Source: Caldilinea sp. CFX5 (GTDB lineage: Bacteria > Chloroflexota > Anaerolineae > Caldilineales > Caldilineaceae). From it: a stretch of 64,000 bases of DNA. The notes under the pieces were generated by a model, which saw only the letters and a list, made by a program, of their open reading frames with translations, was not told where the DNA came from and searched no databases. Both the position numbers and the translations under genes were made by a program. Where the stretch lies: the NCBI GenBank assembly GCA_021405325.1, contig QWII01000005.1, forward strand, positions 1 to 64,000, given 5' to 3'. This document shows, piece after piece, positions 1 through 8,404 of the stretch. The first letter of the stretch is position 1, and each line of letters opens with the position of its first letter.

Positions 1-310
1 CAAGTCCGTCACCCGTTATTGGCGTTACACTTTCCTGACTTGTGAACCACTTCACAAACAGCCTTCCAGGGCACGAGCAAGGAGTTTACCACGCCCTCCT
101 ATCCCTGTCAAATTCAAAACTCAACGTTTTCACTTTGATTCTTTCCTTTAACAGTGCCCTGCTCAACAACAAACACAATTTTGCGGCTTGTTTTGGTGGC
201 AGGATTTACTAGTATACCACAGCCAACCACCTTGTCAAGTAAGCCTTGCTCCATTTTTCACATTCATCTGTTTGCGAAATTTTTATTTTCTTTGCAGGAG
301 CAAACAACCC
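1..310. other. Left-edge intergenic sequence
   Basis: No convincing gene is seen here. Short reading frames exist but have no ribosome binding site, no recognisable motif and a composition unlike the neighbouring genes (AT-richer). The stretch lies downstream of the importer genes that end at 311. The ATP-binding subunits expected after a peptide-type permease pair are not found here, so either they lie elsewhere or the transporter uses shared ATPases. Confidence 0.5.
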
Positions 311-1234
311 CTACTCCAACTGAATCCGTGGATCCAACCAGGTATAAAGAACATCTACCAACAGATTAGCCAGCCCAATCAAGACGGCGCCAAAGAGGAC
401 GCTGCCCATGATCAACGGCACATCGAGATGTTGCGCGGCCTGTAACGTCTGCATCCCGATACCCGGCCAGCTAAAGACGCTCTCCACCAGCACAATGCCC
501 GTAAGCAACGAAGCCATGTCGATGCCCATGATCGTCACCACCGGCAGGAGGGCATTGCGTAACATGTGACGCACGGCGACAATTTGCGGGTTCAAGCCCT
601 TGGCATAGGCAGTGCGTACATAGTCCGCCGAGATCGCTTCCAACATGTTGGCCCGCAACAAAATGGCATACCATGCGCCCCACGGGATCGCGACGGCCAG
701 CGTCGGCAGCACCAGGTGGCGGAAGGTGCCATAGCCCCCCACGGGAAACCATTTCACCTGGAAAGCAAAGCAGTAGAGCAGCAGCAACCCCACAAAAAAA
801 GTCGGCAGCGAGATCGAGACCAGGCCCAGCACCATGGTCGCCCGATCCAGCAGCGATCCCTGGCGCAGCGCCGTAATCACCCCCAGTGGAATGCCAATCA
901 GACAGCCGACAAACATAATTGAAAAGGCAAGCAACGCCGTGGCCGGCAGCCGGGAGAAGAGCGCCTCCACCACCGGTTTGCGAAAATAGTAGGAATCCCC
1001 CAAGTCACCCTGCACCAGTCGCCCCAGGTAGGTCAAAAATTGCATATAGAGCGGCTGATCCAACCCATACTGTTGGCGTAAGTGTTCAATCGATACCCCG
1101 GTCGCCTTTTCACCCACCAACGCCCGCGCCGGATCGGTCGGCCCCGCAAAGACGAGCAGAAAGGTCAACACCGCCACCCCTAGAATCGTGATCACCGTCC
1201 AGAGTAGGCGGCGGAGAAGGTATTGTCCCAACAT
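311..1234 (-). CDS. Peptide/nickel-type ABC transporter permease (DppB-like)
   Basis: Inner-membrane permease of a peptide/opine/nickel family importer, 307 residues, the usual DppB length. The N-terminus (MLGQYLLRRLL, then a hydrophobic helix) and the segment QYGLDQPLYMQFLTYLGRL followed by GDLGDSY are family hallmarks. Several further membrane helices follow, with an EAA-like cytoplasmic loop around ADYVRTAYAKGL. It is the last gene of a minus-strand set: binding protein (2371-4074), DppC-like permease (1323-2243), then this gene. A weak AGGGAG lies about 10 bases before the ATG. Gene order A-C-B is unusual for this family, where B normally precedes C, and no ATPase gene follows. Substrate cannot be told from sequence; peptides or oligosaccharides are both known for the family. 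Confidence 0.9.
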   Translation of the reverse strand: MLGQYLLRRLLWTVITILGVAVLTFLLVFAGPTDPARALVGEKATGVSIEHLRQQYGLDQPLYMQFLTYLGRLVQGDLGDSYYFRKPVVEALFSRLPATALLAFSIMFVGCLIGIPLGVITALRQGSLLDRATMVLGLVSISLPTFFVGLLLLYCFAFQVKWFPVGGYGTFRHLVLPTLAVAIPWGAWYAILLRANMLEAISADYVRTAYAKGLNPQIVAVRHMLRNALLPVVTIMGIDMASLLTGIVLVESVFSWPGIGMQTLQAAQHLDVPLIMGSVLFGAVLIGLANLLVDVLYTWLDPRIQLE

Positions 1235-1257
1235 AATCTAGCGCTCCCTGTGAGAAA

Positions 1258-1325
1258 GACAGGAGACAGGAGCCACGAGAAGCCAACGATCTATGCCCTG
1301 TCTCGTGTCTCCTTGTCTCCTGTCA
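1258..1325. repeat. Imperfect inverted repeat between two permease genes
   Basis: The left arm GACAGGAGACAGGAG is mirrored by CTCCTTGTCTCCTGTC on the right. Arms are made of repeats of a GACAGGAG-like word and are offset by one or two bases. It sits in the 88-base gap inside a presumed operon and overlaps the last codons of the DppC-like gene, so it may form a processing or attenuating hairpin in the mRNA. Confidence 0.7.
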
Positions 1326-2243
1326 TTGCTTCCGCATCGGATCCATCGCCTCGCGCAAGCCCGTGCCCAGCAGGTTGATCGAAACGACGGCCAGGGCGAT
1401 GGCGACGCCGGGGAAGAAGGCGATCCAGGGCGCGGCGCGATAGTAGGCAAAGCCGTCTTGAATCATCGATCCCCACGAGGGGGTGGGTTGCGGTACGCCC
1501 AACCCGAGAAAGCTGAGACTGGCTTCGGCAAAGATCGTATTTGGGACATTGAGCGCCAGATAGACTACCACCAGCGGCAAAACATGGGGCAGCAGATGGC
1601 GGATAAAGATCCGGCGGCGGTGTACCCCCAGGCAATGGGCCGCCAGGACAAAGTCCCGTTGCTTCACGGTCAGAATTTGGCTGCGAAAGACGCGCGCCGG
1701 CGCCGTCCACGAAAAGAGCGAGATCACAGTAATCACGACCCAGACGCCCGGCTCCAACATCACCACCAGCAGCAGAATAATAAAGAAGGTGGGCATACTC
1801 ATGATGAGGTCGATCAGCCGCATGAGAAAGAAGTCCACCTTGCCGCCGACAAAGCCGGCTATCCCGCCCACCAGCAAGCCAATGCCAACGGCAATGGCGC
1901 TGGCGGCCAGCCCGATCCCCAGTGAGACCCGCGCCCCATAGATCAGGCGGCTGAAGAGATCGCGCCCCAGACCATCCGTGCCAAGCCAAAAATGGGCATT
2001 GGGCGCCAACGGCTCGCCCAGCGGTGAAAGCCCTTCTTTGCGGAATTGTTCGACAGGATTGTGGGGCGCGAGCACTGGCGCCAACAAGGCCAGCAGCAAC
2101 AGGGCTAGAAAAATCACGCCGGCCGCCAAGGGCGCTTTCTGCCGGGCAAAGCGGCGCCAGACCTCCCGCCACCACGAGCGGCTGGCATAGGTTGTACGCT
2201 GTTCAAATTCAAGCGAAGGGGTGTTAAGTTGGGCAGTTGTCAT
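1323..2243 (-). CDS. Peptide/nickel-type ABC transporter permease (DppC-like)
   Basis: Second inner-membrane permease of the importer, 306 residues. It starts with a cytoplasmic tail ending in a tryptophan/arginine-rich stretch (SWWREVWRRFARQK), then a strong membrane helix and the typical LAPVLAPHNPVEQF and LGTDGLGRDLFSRLIYGARVS motifs of DppC proteins. The EAA loop is recognisable around VLAAHCLGVHRRRIFIRH. It lies between the binding protein gene and the DppB-like gene on the same strand and is presumably co-transcribed with them. No clear Shine-Dalgarno site precedes the ATG at 2243. Assignment to the family is firm; the transported compound is unknown. Confidence 0.9.
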   Translation of the reverse strand: MTTAQLNTPSLEFEQRTTYASRSWWREVWRRFARQKAPLAAGVIFLALLLLALLAPVLAPHNPVEQFRKEGLSPLGEPLAPNAHFWLGTDGLGRDLFSRLIYGARVSLGIGLAASAIAVGIGLLVGGIAGFVGGKVDFFLMRLIDLIMSMPTFFIILLLVVMLEPGVWVVITVISLFSWTAPARVFRSQILTVKQRDFVLAAHCLGVHRRRIFIRHLLPHVLPLVVVYLALNVPNTIFAEASLSFLGLGVPQPTPSWGSMIQDGFAYYRAAPWIAFFPGVAIALAVVSINLLGTGLREAMDPMRKQ

Positions 2244-2257
2244 AGGTAGTTGGCGCC

Positions 2258-2370
2258 GTGATTCGTGCTGCGTGATTCGTTCCCTGAGCTTGTCGAAGGG
2301 TACGAATCACGCAGCACGAATCACGCAGCACGAATCACACAGCACAAATCACACAGCACGAATCACGAAT
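2258..2370. repeat. Inverted repeat followed by tandem 14-base copies
   Basis: A perfect 23-base inverted repeat has arms at 2258-2280 and 2302-2324 built from GTGATTCGTGCTGC. The loop holds GAGCTTGTCGA (2286-2296), the reverse complement of the TCGACAnGCTC motif found in other loops of this window. The right arm is extended by three further copies of a GCAGCACGAATCAC-like unit up to 2370. It fills the gap between the DppC-like gene and the binding-protein gene. Confidence 0.9.
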
Positions 2371-4074
2371 TTAACTCTGTTCCTCGATCCAGGCCGTTTC
2401 CAGATAAGGCCAACCATAGATGAAACTCATAAAGTCGTCATGGACATTGCTGCGCCCCAAGGCAACCTGTTGGCCGGTCCACAGCGCCACCCAAGCCACA
2501 TCCTGGTTGATGGTGATGTCCTGAATCTCACGGTAGGCGGCAATGCGTTCCGGATCTTGCAGCGGCAGCGCTTCCACCTTCGTCACCAGATCATCAATCT
2601 TCTGGTTGCAGTAGTAACCGTCATTGTAGCCGGTTTCAATGGAGGCGCAGGTGGACCAGGCTGAGGTGAAATCATAGGCGTCGGGGAAGCTGGCGCCCCA
2701 ACCATAGTAGAAAAGACCAACGTCACCGGCGCGTGTGGCATCACGCCACTCTTTCCACTGACCGACCAGCAGTTCCGTCTCAATCCCAATGCTTGCCAGA
2801 TCCGCTTGGAGCATCTGACCGATTTCCTCGTCGCGACCGATGTACATTTTGATGCCCTTGACGCCATCGCCATAGCCGGCTTCCGCCATCAACGCTTTGG
2901 CCTTTTCCACATCAAGTTGATAATTGCTCTTGAAGTCCGGATCATATTGCAGCATGGGTGGTGTATATTGCCCTTCCAACGGCGCCAACAGACCGCTCCG
3001 CTTTTGCGCAACAGCCTGTTTGTCAATGGCCATGGCCACCGCCTGCCGAACGCGAATGTCATCAAAGGGCTTGACCTGTTGTTGGAAGACAAGACGGTTG
3101 GTGCCCATCCCTGGCGCTATGCGCAGTTGCGCCTTTAATTCCTCGTCACCCAAGATGCGCGGCAATTCGGCGCTGGGGATGACATCCAGCCATTCCACTT
3201 CGCCATTTTCCCAGCGTAACATCTGCACCGCCGGCTCCAGATTCAGATACAATTCGATCCGTTCGATAAAGGGGGGCGTCTTGAAATAGTCGGGATTGCG
3301 CTCATAAACAGCCCGTTCACCGGCGGCCCACTCGACAAACTTGAATGGCCCCGTGCCGATGACCACCTTGGATCCCCAGTCGGCGCCGGCATCCAGCGTC
3401 TCCTGTTTGGGGATGATGGCGTTCATACTCATGGTCAGCAGCGCCGGGAAGACCGCTTGCGGCTTCTTGAGCGTCACCTCGACCGTGTACTGGTCGATGA
3501 CCTTGGTGCCGGAGAGTTCTTTGCTTGTGCCGGCGATCACCTCATCATAGCCGACCATGTTCTCCATATAGCTTTTGCCCCAACTGTAGACATCGGGCCA
3601 CAGTTGGCGCTCCAGGGTGAATTTGATATCGTCGGCGACCATTTCACGGCCGTTATGGAATTTCACCCCCTGACGCAGCGGAATGGTATAGACCAGGCCA
3701 TCATCACTGATCTTGGGCAGATCCGCGGCCAAGTCGGCGTAGAAGGTGCCGTCCTTATCATAGAAATAGAGCTGATTGTAGAGAACCATGCCGGCGCTCC
3801 ACCAATCCTCGCTGCTTTCCGCCGCCGGCGGGTCGAGCGACCGAATGTCGCCGCTGCCGGTGAGGCGATAGGTGCCGCCAACTTTGGGGCCGGCGCCGAC
3901 TTCCCCTGGCGCGGCGCTGCCGGTTGGCGCCGGGGCGGCGCAGCCAGGCAACAACGCCCCAATGGCGGTGGCGCTGCCGGCTAAGGCCATCGTCCGCAAA
4001 AAGGCGCGCCGGGAGAGCCAAAATTGTCGTTCCAACAGGGGGTTGCTGCTCGGCAAGCGATCTGTTTTAGGCAT
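2371..4074 (-). CDS. ABC transporter substrate-binding protein, family 5
   Basis: Secreted, lipid-anchored solute receptor for the adjacent permeases, 567 residues. The start at 4074 is chosen because GAAGGAG lies five bases upstream; a longer reading frame to 4191 lacks such a site. The N-terminus combines a twin-arginine-like SRRAFLRT motif with a hydrophobic stretch and a lipobox (LLPGC), so export through Tat followed by lipidation at the cysteine is likely. The body has the family-5 pattern (YTIPLRQGVKFHNGREMVADDIKFTLER, here only partly quoted as RQGVKFHNGREM; later DIRVRQAVAMAIDKQAV). It heads the minus-strand transport operon. An inverted repeat at 4255-4310 lies upstream. Ligand not predictable. 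Confidence 0.92.
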   Translation of the reverse strand: MPKTDRLPSSNPLLERQFWLSRRAFLRTMALAGSATAIGALLPGCAAPAPTGSAAPGEVGAGPKVGGTYRLTGSGDIRSLDPPAAESSEDWWSAGMVLYNQLYFYDKDGTFYADLAADLPKISDDGLVYTIPLRQGVKFHNGREMVADDIKFTLERQLWPDVYSWGKSYMENMVGYDEVIAGTSKELSGTKVIDQYTVEVTLKKPQAVFPALLTMSMNAIIPKQETLDAGADWGSKVVIGTGPFKFVEWAAGERAVYERNPDYFKTPPFIERIELYLNLEPAVQMLRWENGEVEWLDVIPSAELPRILGDEELKAQLRIAPGMGTNRLVFQQQVKPFDDIRVRQAVAMAIDKQAVAQKRSGLLAPLEGQYTPPMLQYDPDFKSNYQLDVEKAKALMAEAGYGDGVKGIKMYIGRDEEIGQMLQADLASIGIETELLVGQWKEWRDATRAGDVGLFYYGWGASFPDAYDFTSAWSTCASIETGYNDGYYCNQKIDDLVTKVEALPLQDPERIAAYREIQDITINQDVAWVALWTGQQVALGRSNVHDDFMSFIYGWPYLETAWIEEQS

Positions 4075-4254
4075 ACAATCTCCTTCTACAACTGCGTTAT
4101 GAATAGAACGGTATACGCCAATCGATAAGCCTATGCATTGGGGAGGATTGGGCAAACTGGTTGCTGACAAATGAGGAAACGAATGAGGCAAATTATACAG
4201 AATGTCGGCAATGTAGGCAAACTGCTTTTTTCCGGCGGGCCTATTGCAGACTCG

Positions 4255-4310
4255 TCCGAACCGGGAGCGTTAGCGACCAGTCGACTGGTCGCTAACGCTC
4301 CCAGTTCGGA
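4255..4310. repeat. 56-base palindrome
   Basis: Two 28-base arms meet at TCGA with a single mismatch (CCGGGAGCG against CTGGGAGCG). The core word GCGTTAGCGACCAG resembles the GCGTTAGCAACC word of the palindrome at 9911-9960, so the two belong to one sequence group. It lies between the binding-protein gene and cobU, both on the minus strand, downstream of cobU, and could act as a terminator without a T tract. Confidence 0.9.
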
Positions 4311-4341
4311 TATTGCCTCACGTCTACCTGGACGCCGACAG

Positions 4342-4905
4342 TTAACTATGATCGGGCTTTTTTACTACCATCGGCAAGCCGGCGACCATAAAGAAGACTT
4401 CATCGGCGGCGGCAGCAATCCGTTGATTGGCCCGCCCCAGAGCGTCGCGATAGACGCGTCCCAGTCGATAGGCCGGGACAATGCCGAGGCCAACTTCATT
4501 GGAGACCAGAATCCAAGCAGCGTCACTCTGGGCGTAGGCCGCCAGCAAGGCGTCTACTTCCACTTGCAGGGCCGCACTCGCCTCTAGTTCCGTCACACTT
4601 TCGGGCAGAGTAATGATGATATTGTTTGCCAACAGGGTGAGGCAATCGAGAAGAATCACATCGGGTTTATACGTTTGTAACGTTGCGGCAATGGCCGCGC
4701 CCACCGCCTGCGGCGCTTCCAGGGTCTGCCAGGTGGCCGGCCGTTGGGTGCGATGGTTGGCAATGCGCAACGTCATCTCCTCATCCCAGGCTTGGGCGGT
4801 GGCAACGTAGAGTACCTGTTGGCCGCGCTCAGCAGCTAGGGTTTCGGCATAGGTACTCTTACCGCTACGGGCGCCGCCTAAGATGAAGGCCAATTGTTTG
4901 GTCAT
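4342..4905 (-). CDS. cobU: Adenosylcobinamide kinase / adenosylcobinamide-phosphate guanylyltransferase
   Basis: Bifunctional cytoplasmic enzyme of the nucleotide loop part of cobalamin synthesis and salvage: it phosphorylates adenosylcobinamide and then transfers GMP to it. The 187-residue protein has the expected length. The P-loop GGARSGKS is at residues 10-17, and H51 in the segment [11 protein letters not shown] corresponds to the histidine that is guanylylated in CobU. The middle part [13 protein letters not shown] and the [10 protein letters not shown] motif are also typical. It stands alone; no other cobalamin gene is in the window, which fits salvage of cobinamide, though other genes may lie elsewhere. 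Confidence 0.95.
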   Translation of the reverse strand: MTKQLAFILGGARSGKSTYAETLAAERGQQVLYVATAQAWDEEMTLRIANHRTQRPATWQTLEAPQAVGAAIAATLQTYKPDVILLDCLTLLANNIIITLPESVTELEASAALQVEVDALLAAYAQSDAAWILVSNEVGLGIVPAYRLGRVYRDALGRANQRIAAAADEVFFMVAGLPMVVKKPDHS

Positions 4906-4927
4906 GATCGAATCCGTAATTCGTGAG

Positions 4928-4991
4928 AAGGATGAAGGATGAAGAGGGTAGAATAGAGCTTTTCATCCTTCATCCCTCATCCTTCATCCTT
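4928..4991. repeat. Inverted repeat of AAGGATG words
   Basis: The left arm AAGGATGAAGGATGAAGAG is answered by CATCCCTCATCCTTCATCCTT. The same AAGGATGAAGGATG word recurs at about 29641. It lies just upstream of cobU. Confidence 0.85.
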
Positions 4992-5070
4992 TTCCATACA
5001 AAGATGCAAAGAATACGCTCTTTTGTTATCATATACGCAGCACGACCACAAGAAAAATCTGCGCATAATG

Positions 5071-5137
5071 ATTTTGCTCGTAGCCGGTCCGTGACCGGCG
5101 ATTGGGTCGCCGGTCACGGACCGGCTACGAGCAAAAT
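5071..5137. repeat. Perfect 31-base inverted repeat
   Basis: Arms at 5071-5101 and 5107-5137 are fully complementary, with a five-base loop. The arm word TAGCCGGTCCGTGACCGGCG is shared with the palindrome at 14907-14976, and variants occur near 29540 and 56120. It ends 32 bases before the start codon of the next gene, so it would lie in the 5' leader if transcription begins upstream of it. Confidence 0.95.
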
Positions 5138-5169
5138 CGTAATAGCTGCGCAAGCAAAGGAGCAACCCA

Positions 5170-6162
5170 ATGCGTTTGGTTCAATTTCTCACTCCTGGCG
5201 GCGAGCGCCGTGTCGCACTCGTCCGCGACAGCGCCACCTTGCAACTTTTAAAGAATACCAGCTACGTGCGCGACCTTGTCCTAGAAGCCCAGCGCGCCCG
5301 GCAAGCCCTCACCGCAACTGTCGAAGCACGATTGAGCGCTGAAACCGCCAATTACGATCAAGTTGTTGCCGAGAATCGCCTACTCCCCCCGCTCGATCAT
5401 CCCGATCCCGCTCATTGCATTCTCTCCGGCACCGGTCTGGATCACTTAGGGAGCGCCCAAGCCCGTGATTCGATGCACGCCAAGCTCAACAGCGGCGAAC
5501 TGACCGACTCCATGAAGATGTTTAAACTGGGTCTGGACGGGGGCAAACCCGCACCCGGTCAGATTGGCGTGCAACCCGAATGGTTTTACAAGGGGGACGG
5601 CAGTTGGCTGGTCGCCCCCGGTCATGGCCTGCCCCTGCCCACCTATGCCCTCGACGGCGGTGAAGAACCGGAGTTGGTCGGCCTCTATGTGATCGGCGAC
5701 AACGGCGAAGTGTTGCGCGTCGGCTTTGCCTTGGGCAACGAATTCTCCGACCATGTGCTGGAAAAGCAGAACTATCTCTATCTGGCCCACTCCAAGCTGC
5801 GCAATAGCTCCTTTGGGCCGGAACTGCTGGTGGGCGAAGCGCCGGCAGACATTCGCGGCGTCTCCCGCATCCTGCGCAACGGCGAAACCGTTTGGTCGGG
5901 TGAATTTCTCACCGGTGAGGCCAACATGACCCACACCCTCGCCAACATCGAACATCACCATTTCAAATACAGCGGTTTCCGGCGCCCCGGCGATGTCCAC
6001 TGTCACTACTATGGCACCGCCACCCTGAGTTTCGCCGCCGGTTTCCAACCCCAACCCGGCGATCTCTTTGAGATTTCCTCCCCCGCCTTTGGCCGCCCCC
6101 TGCGCAACCCGCTGGTGAAGCGCGCAGGCAGTGACCCGTTGATTGTGATTCAGCAGGCGTAA
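5170..6162 (+). CDS. FAA hydrolase family protein (GguC/AraD1-like)
   Basis: Member of the fumarylacetoacetate hydrolase superfamily, which hydrolyses, decarboxylates or dehydrates 2-keto acids using a bound divalent metal. The 330-residue length, the start MRLVQFLTPGGERRVALV and the segment SGTGLDHLGSAQARDSMH match the GguC/AraD1 subgroup associated with sugar-acid catabolism. A C-terminal Y-G-T-A-T-L-S-F motif is also typical. The ATG is preceded by an AAGGAG-containing stretch at about 5157. Downstream genes encode other small-molecule catabolic enzymes, so a role in degradation of a sugar acid (for example a 2-keto-3-deoxy acid) is plausible but unproven. Confidence 0.8.
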   Translation: MRLVQFLTPGGERRVALVRDSATLQLLKNTSYVRDLVLEAQRARQALTATVEARLSAETANYDQVVAENRLLPPLDHPDPAHCILSGTGLDHLGSAQARDSMHAKLNSGELTDSMKMFKLGLDGGKPAPGQIGVQPEWFYKGDGSWLVAPGHGLPLPTYALDGGEEPELVGLYVIGDNGEVLRVGFALGNEFSDHVLEKQNYLYLAHSKLRNSSFGPELLVGEAPADIRGVSRILRNGETVWSGEFLTGEANMTHTLANIEHHHFKYSGFRRPGDVHCHYYGTATLSFAAGFQPQPGDLFEISSPAFGRPLRNPLVKRAGSDPLIVIQQA

Positions 6163-6253
6163 AATAATTAATGGAAAATGGAGAATGGTTAATTTTTAAT
6201 GGTCGTCGGCCCGTCATTACCCATTAATCGTTTTCCATTCTCCATTAATTATT
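6163..6253. repeat. Imperfect AT-rich inverted repeat
   Basis: AATAATTAATGGAAAATGG on the left is mirrored by CCATTCTCCATTAATTATT on the right, with partial pairing between. It starts at the stop codon of the preceding gene and fills the gap before the GNAT gene. Confidence 0.8.
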
Positions 6254-6277
6254 CATTAAGATTCCAGAGAACGACCT

Positions 6278-7129
6278 ATGACACTCCGTTTTAAGCTGTT
6301 GAAAAGCTACGAAGATTGTTATCACTTTCAAGAGTTGACCAACCGCATCTGGGGCGGCGGCCCGGCGGATGAGACGCCGATCCACATTTTGGTGACGATT
6401 GGCAAGAATGGCGGCGGCGTGTTGGCCGCCTATGCCGATGATGGGCCGGCAGATCTCAATGGCATGGTCGGCATGGCACTCTGGTGGTTGGGAACGGACA
6501 GCCAGAACCGGCTCAAGATTTGTAGTCACATGGCCGGAGTGTTGCCGGCGTGGCAAGGGCAGGGCGTGGGGGCGCTGGTCAAATTCAAGCAGCGAGAGCT
6601 GGTGTTGGAACAGGGTCTCACCGACTGGGTCACCTGGACCTATGATCCGCTCTATCGCACCAATGGCGTTTTTAATATTCACCGGCTGGGCGCAGTTTGC
6701 AATACCTACTACCGCAATGTCTACGGGGAACTCAACGACGATCTCAACCGCGGCGCGCCCAGTGACCGCTGCCAGGTCGATTGGTGGCTGCGCAGTGAAC
6801 GGGTGGCAAGCGCCGCCAACAGCCGGTCGCAGCGGGGAATTCCGAAGGGGGATTATCAAGGCTTGCAGGTGTTGCCTAGCCGACTCACGGGGGACAATTT
6901 CCGTGCGCCGGTTGAGACAACGGTTCCGGTTGCCGGTGCGCCGCTGGCGGTTCCTGTGCCGGATGACATTGGCGCGATTCGGCGTACTGATCCGGAATTG
7001 GGAAAGGTCTGGCGGCTCTATATGCGTGGCGTGTTGGAAGCGGCCTTTGGTGCGGGTTACACAATGGTCGATTGTATCTACCTACCAGAGCAGGGATGGC
7101 ATTATATTTTGACCCAAAACCAAGCGTAA
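6278..7129 (+). CDS. GNAT-superfamily acyltransferase (COG3375-like)
   Basis: Cytoplasmic acyl-CoA dependent N-acyltransferase, 283 residues. The acyl-CoA binding motif appears as LPAWQGQGVGALVKFKQRE around residues 89-107 (Q-G-Q-G-V-G). The later WVTWTYDPLYRTNGVFNIHR segment is characteristic of the COG3375 subgroup. It lies 34 bases before a gene for an N-succinylamino acid racemase-like enolase. In Geobacillus kaustophilus the same pair (GNAT succinyltransferase plus racemase) works with a desuccinylase to convert D- to L-amino acids; I infer a similar role here, but no desuccinylase gene is adjacent. The true substrate is not shown by the sequence. Confidence 0.8.
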   Translation: MTLRFKLLKSYEDCYHFQELTNRIWGGGPADETPIHILVTIGKNGGGVLAAYADDGPADLNGMVGMALWWLGTDSQNRLKICSHMAGVLPAWQGQGVGALVKFKQRELVLEQGLTDWVTWTYDPLYRTNGVFNIHRLGAVCNTYYRNVYGELNDDLNRGAPSDRCQVDWWLRSERVASAANSRSQRGIPKGDYQGLQVLPSRLTGDNFRAPVETTVPVAGAPLAVPVPDDIGAIRRTDPELGKVWRLYMRGVLEAAFGAGYTMVDCIYLPEQGWHYILTQNQA

Positions 7130-7163
7130 AATCGTAAAACTTGTAGTACAGAGGAGAATTACC

Positions 7164-8276
7164 ATGCGTATTGAACGAGTCGAACTGCGCCAAATCTTTC
7201 TGCCCTATGTCTCTTACTTCGAGACGAGCGGCTGGCGCGAAGAGGGCTGTCACGCTGTCATCGTGCGCGTCGACGCCGGGGGCATCACCGGTTGGGGTGA
7301 GTCGCCGGTGGGGCAACATCCCTTTTACAACGAAGAGAATACCAAAACCGTCTGGGCGATGATGCAAGATTATTTGGTGCCGATGCTCTTCCAAAAAGAG
7401 TTGACCGGCCCCGAAGATGTGACCCCCACCTTTGCCCGTATTCGGGGCAACCGCATGGCGCAGGCCGGGTTGGAATTCACCATGTGGGATTGGTTTGGTC
7501 GCGCTCAAGGTAAAAGTCTGGCCGCGATGTTGGGCGGCGTCCGCGATCGCGTCGATGTCGGCGTGAGCGTCGGCATTCAGAAGGATATTGACACGCTACT
7601 CAAGGTCGTCGGCGGCTATATCGATTCCGGTTACAAGCGCATCAAGCTGAAGATCAAGCCGGGTTGGGACATTGAACCGACCCGCGCCGTGCGCAACGCT
7701 TGGCCTAACATTCTGCTCCAGGTAGACGCCAACAGCATCTACCACTTGAGCGATGCCGACCATCTGGCGAAGCTGGATGAATTCAACCTGCTGCTGATCG
7801 AACAGCCGCTGGCCCATGACGACATCTTTGACCATGCCAAGTTGCAGGGCAAGGTGAAAAGCCCCATCTGTCTGGACGAAAGCATTGTCTCCCCGGAACA
7901 TGCCCGTTGGGCGTTGGAGATGAACGCCTGTGGCGTCATCAACATCAAGCCGAGCCGCATCGGTGGTCTGGCCGACGCCAAGCGCATCCATGACATGGCG
8001 CAAGCCGCCGGCATTCCGGTCTGGCACGGCGGCATGTTGGAGACCGGCATCGGGCGCACCACCAACGTCGCCCTGGCCAGCCTGCCCAACTTCACCCTCC
8101 CCGGCGACATCAGTGCCAATGATCGCTACTACAAACGGGACATTGTCAAAAACCCCTTCACCCTTAACGCCGACAGCACCTTAACTGTCCTCACCACCCC
8201 CGGCAACGGCGCGATTGTCGATGAAGATTTCCTGGAGACGGTGACGGTAGCAAAGGTGGAGATGCGAAACAAATAG
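7164..8276 (+). CDS. Enolase-superfamily racemase (o-succinylbenzoate synthase / N-succinylamino acid racemase type)
   Basis: The 370-residue protein has a complete MenC/NSAR active site: the K-x-K pair K161 and K163 (IKLKIKPG), metal ligands D188 (VDAN), E213 (IEQP) and D238 (LDES), and the opposite-face base K262 (INIKPSRIGG). The N-terminal capping domain carries GWGESPVGQHPFYNEE, typical of the subgroup. Start at 7164 is supported by GAGGAG eight bases upstream. Members of this family either make o-succinylbenzoate for menaquinone or racemise N-succinylamino acids. No other men gene is present and a GNAT acyltransferase precedes it, so the racemase function is favoured, by inference. Confidence 0.88.
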   Translation: MRIERVELRQIFLPYVSYFETSGWREEGCHAVIVRVDAGGITGWGESPVGQHPFYNEENTKTVWAMMQDYLVPMLFQKELTGPEDVTPTFARIRGNRMAQAGLEFTMWDWFGRAQGKSLAAMLGGVRDRVDVGVSVGIQKDIDTLLKVVGGYIDSGYKRIKLKIKPGWDIEPTRAVRNAWPNILLQVDANSIYHLSDADHLAKLDEFNLLLIEQPLAHDDIFDHAKLQGKVKSPICLDESIVSPEHARWALEMNACGVINIKPSRIGGLADAKRIHDMAQAAGIPVWHGGMLETGIGRTTNVALASLPNFTLPGDISANDRYYKRDIVKNPFTLNADSTLTVLTTPGNGAIVDEDFLETVTVAKVEMRNK

Positions 8277-8304
8277 GTTATCGTATAGAAATTGAATTTG
8301 CGAC

Positions 8305-8360
8305 TGTCATCCTGTAAGAATCCCTGGTCAAGTCAGCTTGAAGATCCTTACAGGATGACA
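8305..8360. repeat. Inverted repeat after the racemase gene
   Basis: Arms TGTCATCCTGTAAGAAT (8305-8321) and ATCCTTACAGGATGACA (8344-8360) pair with one mismatch and a 22-base loop. It is placed like a terminator for the preceding gene but lacks a T tract. Confidence 0.85.
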
Positions 8361-8404
8361 AATCAACAAGTTACTCCTAAATGGTTTAACTGCCAAGATT
8401 ACTC

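Noticed and set aside
154..445. Short plus-strand frames at the left edge
   Set aside because: No ribosome site, no motif, and partly antisense to the permease gene.
4171..4587. Plus-strand frame across the 4255 palindrome and cobU
   Set aside because: It is antisense to cobU, which has a complete active site.
4977..5342. Frames through the 5071 palindrome on both strands
   Set aside because: They encode the palindrome arms and continue antisense or out of frame to the FAA hydrolase gene.
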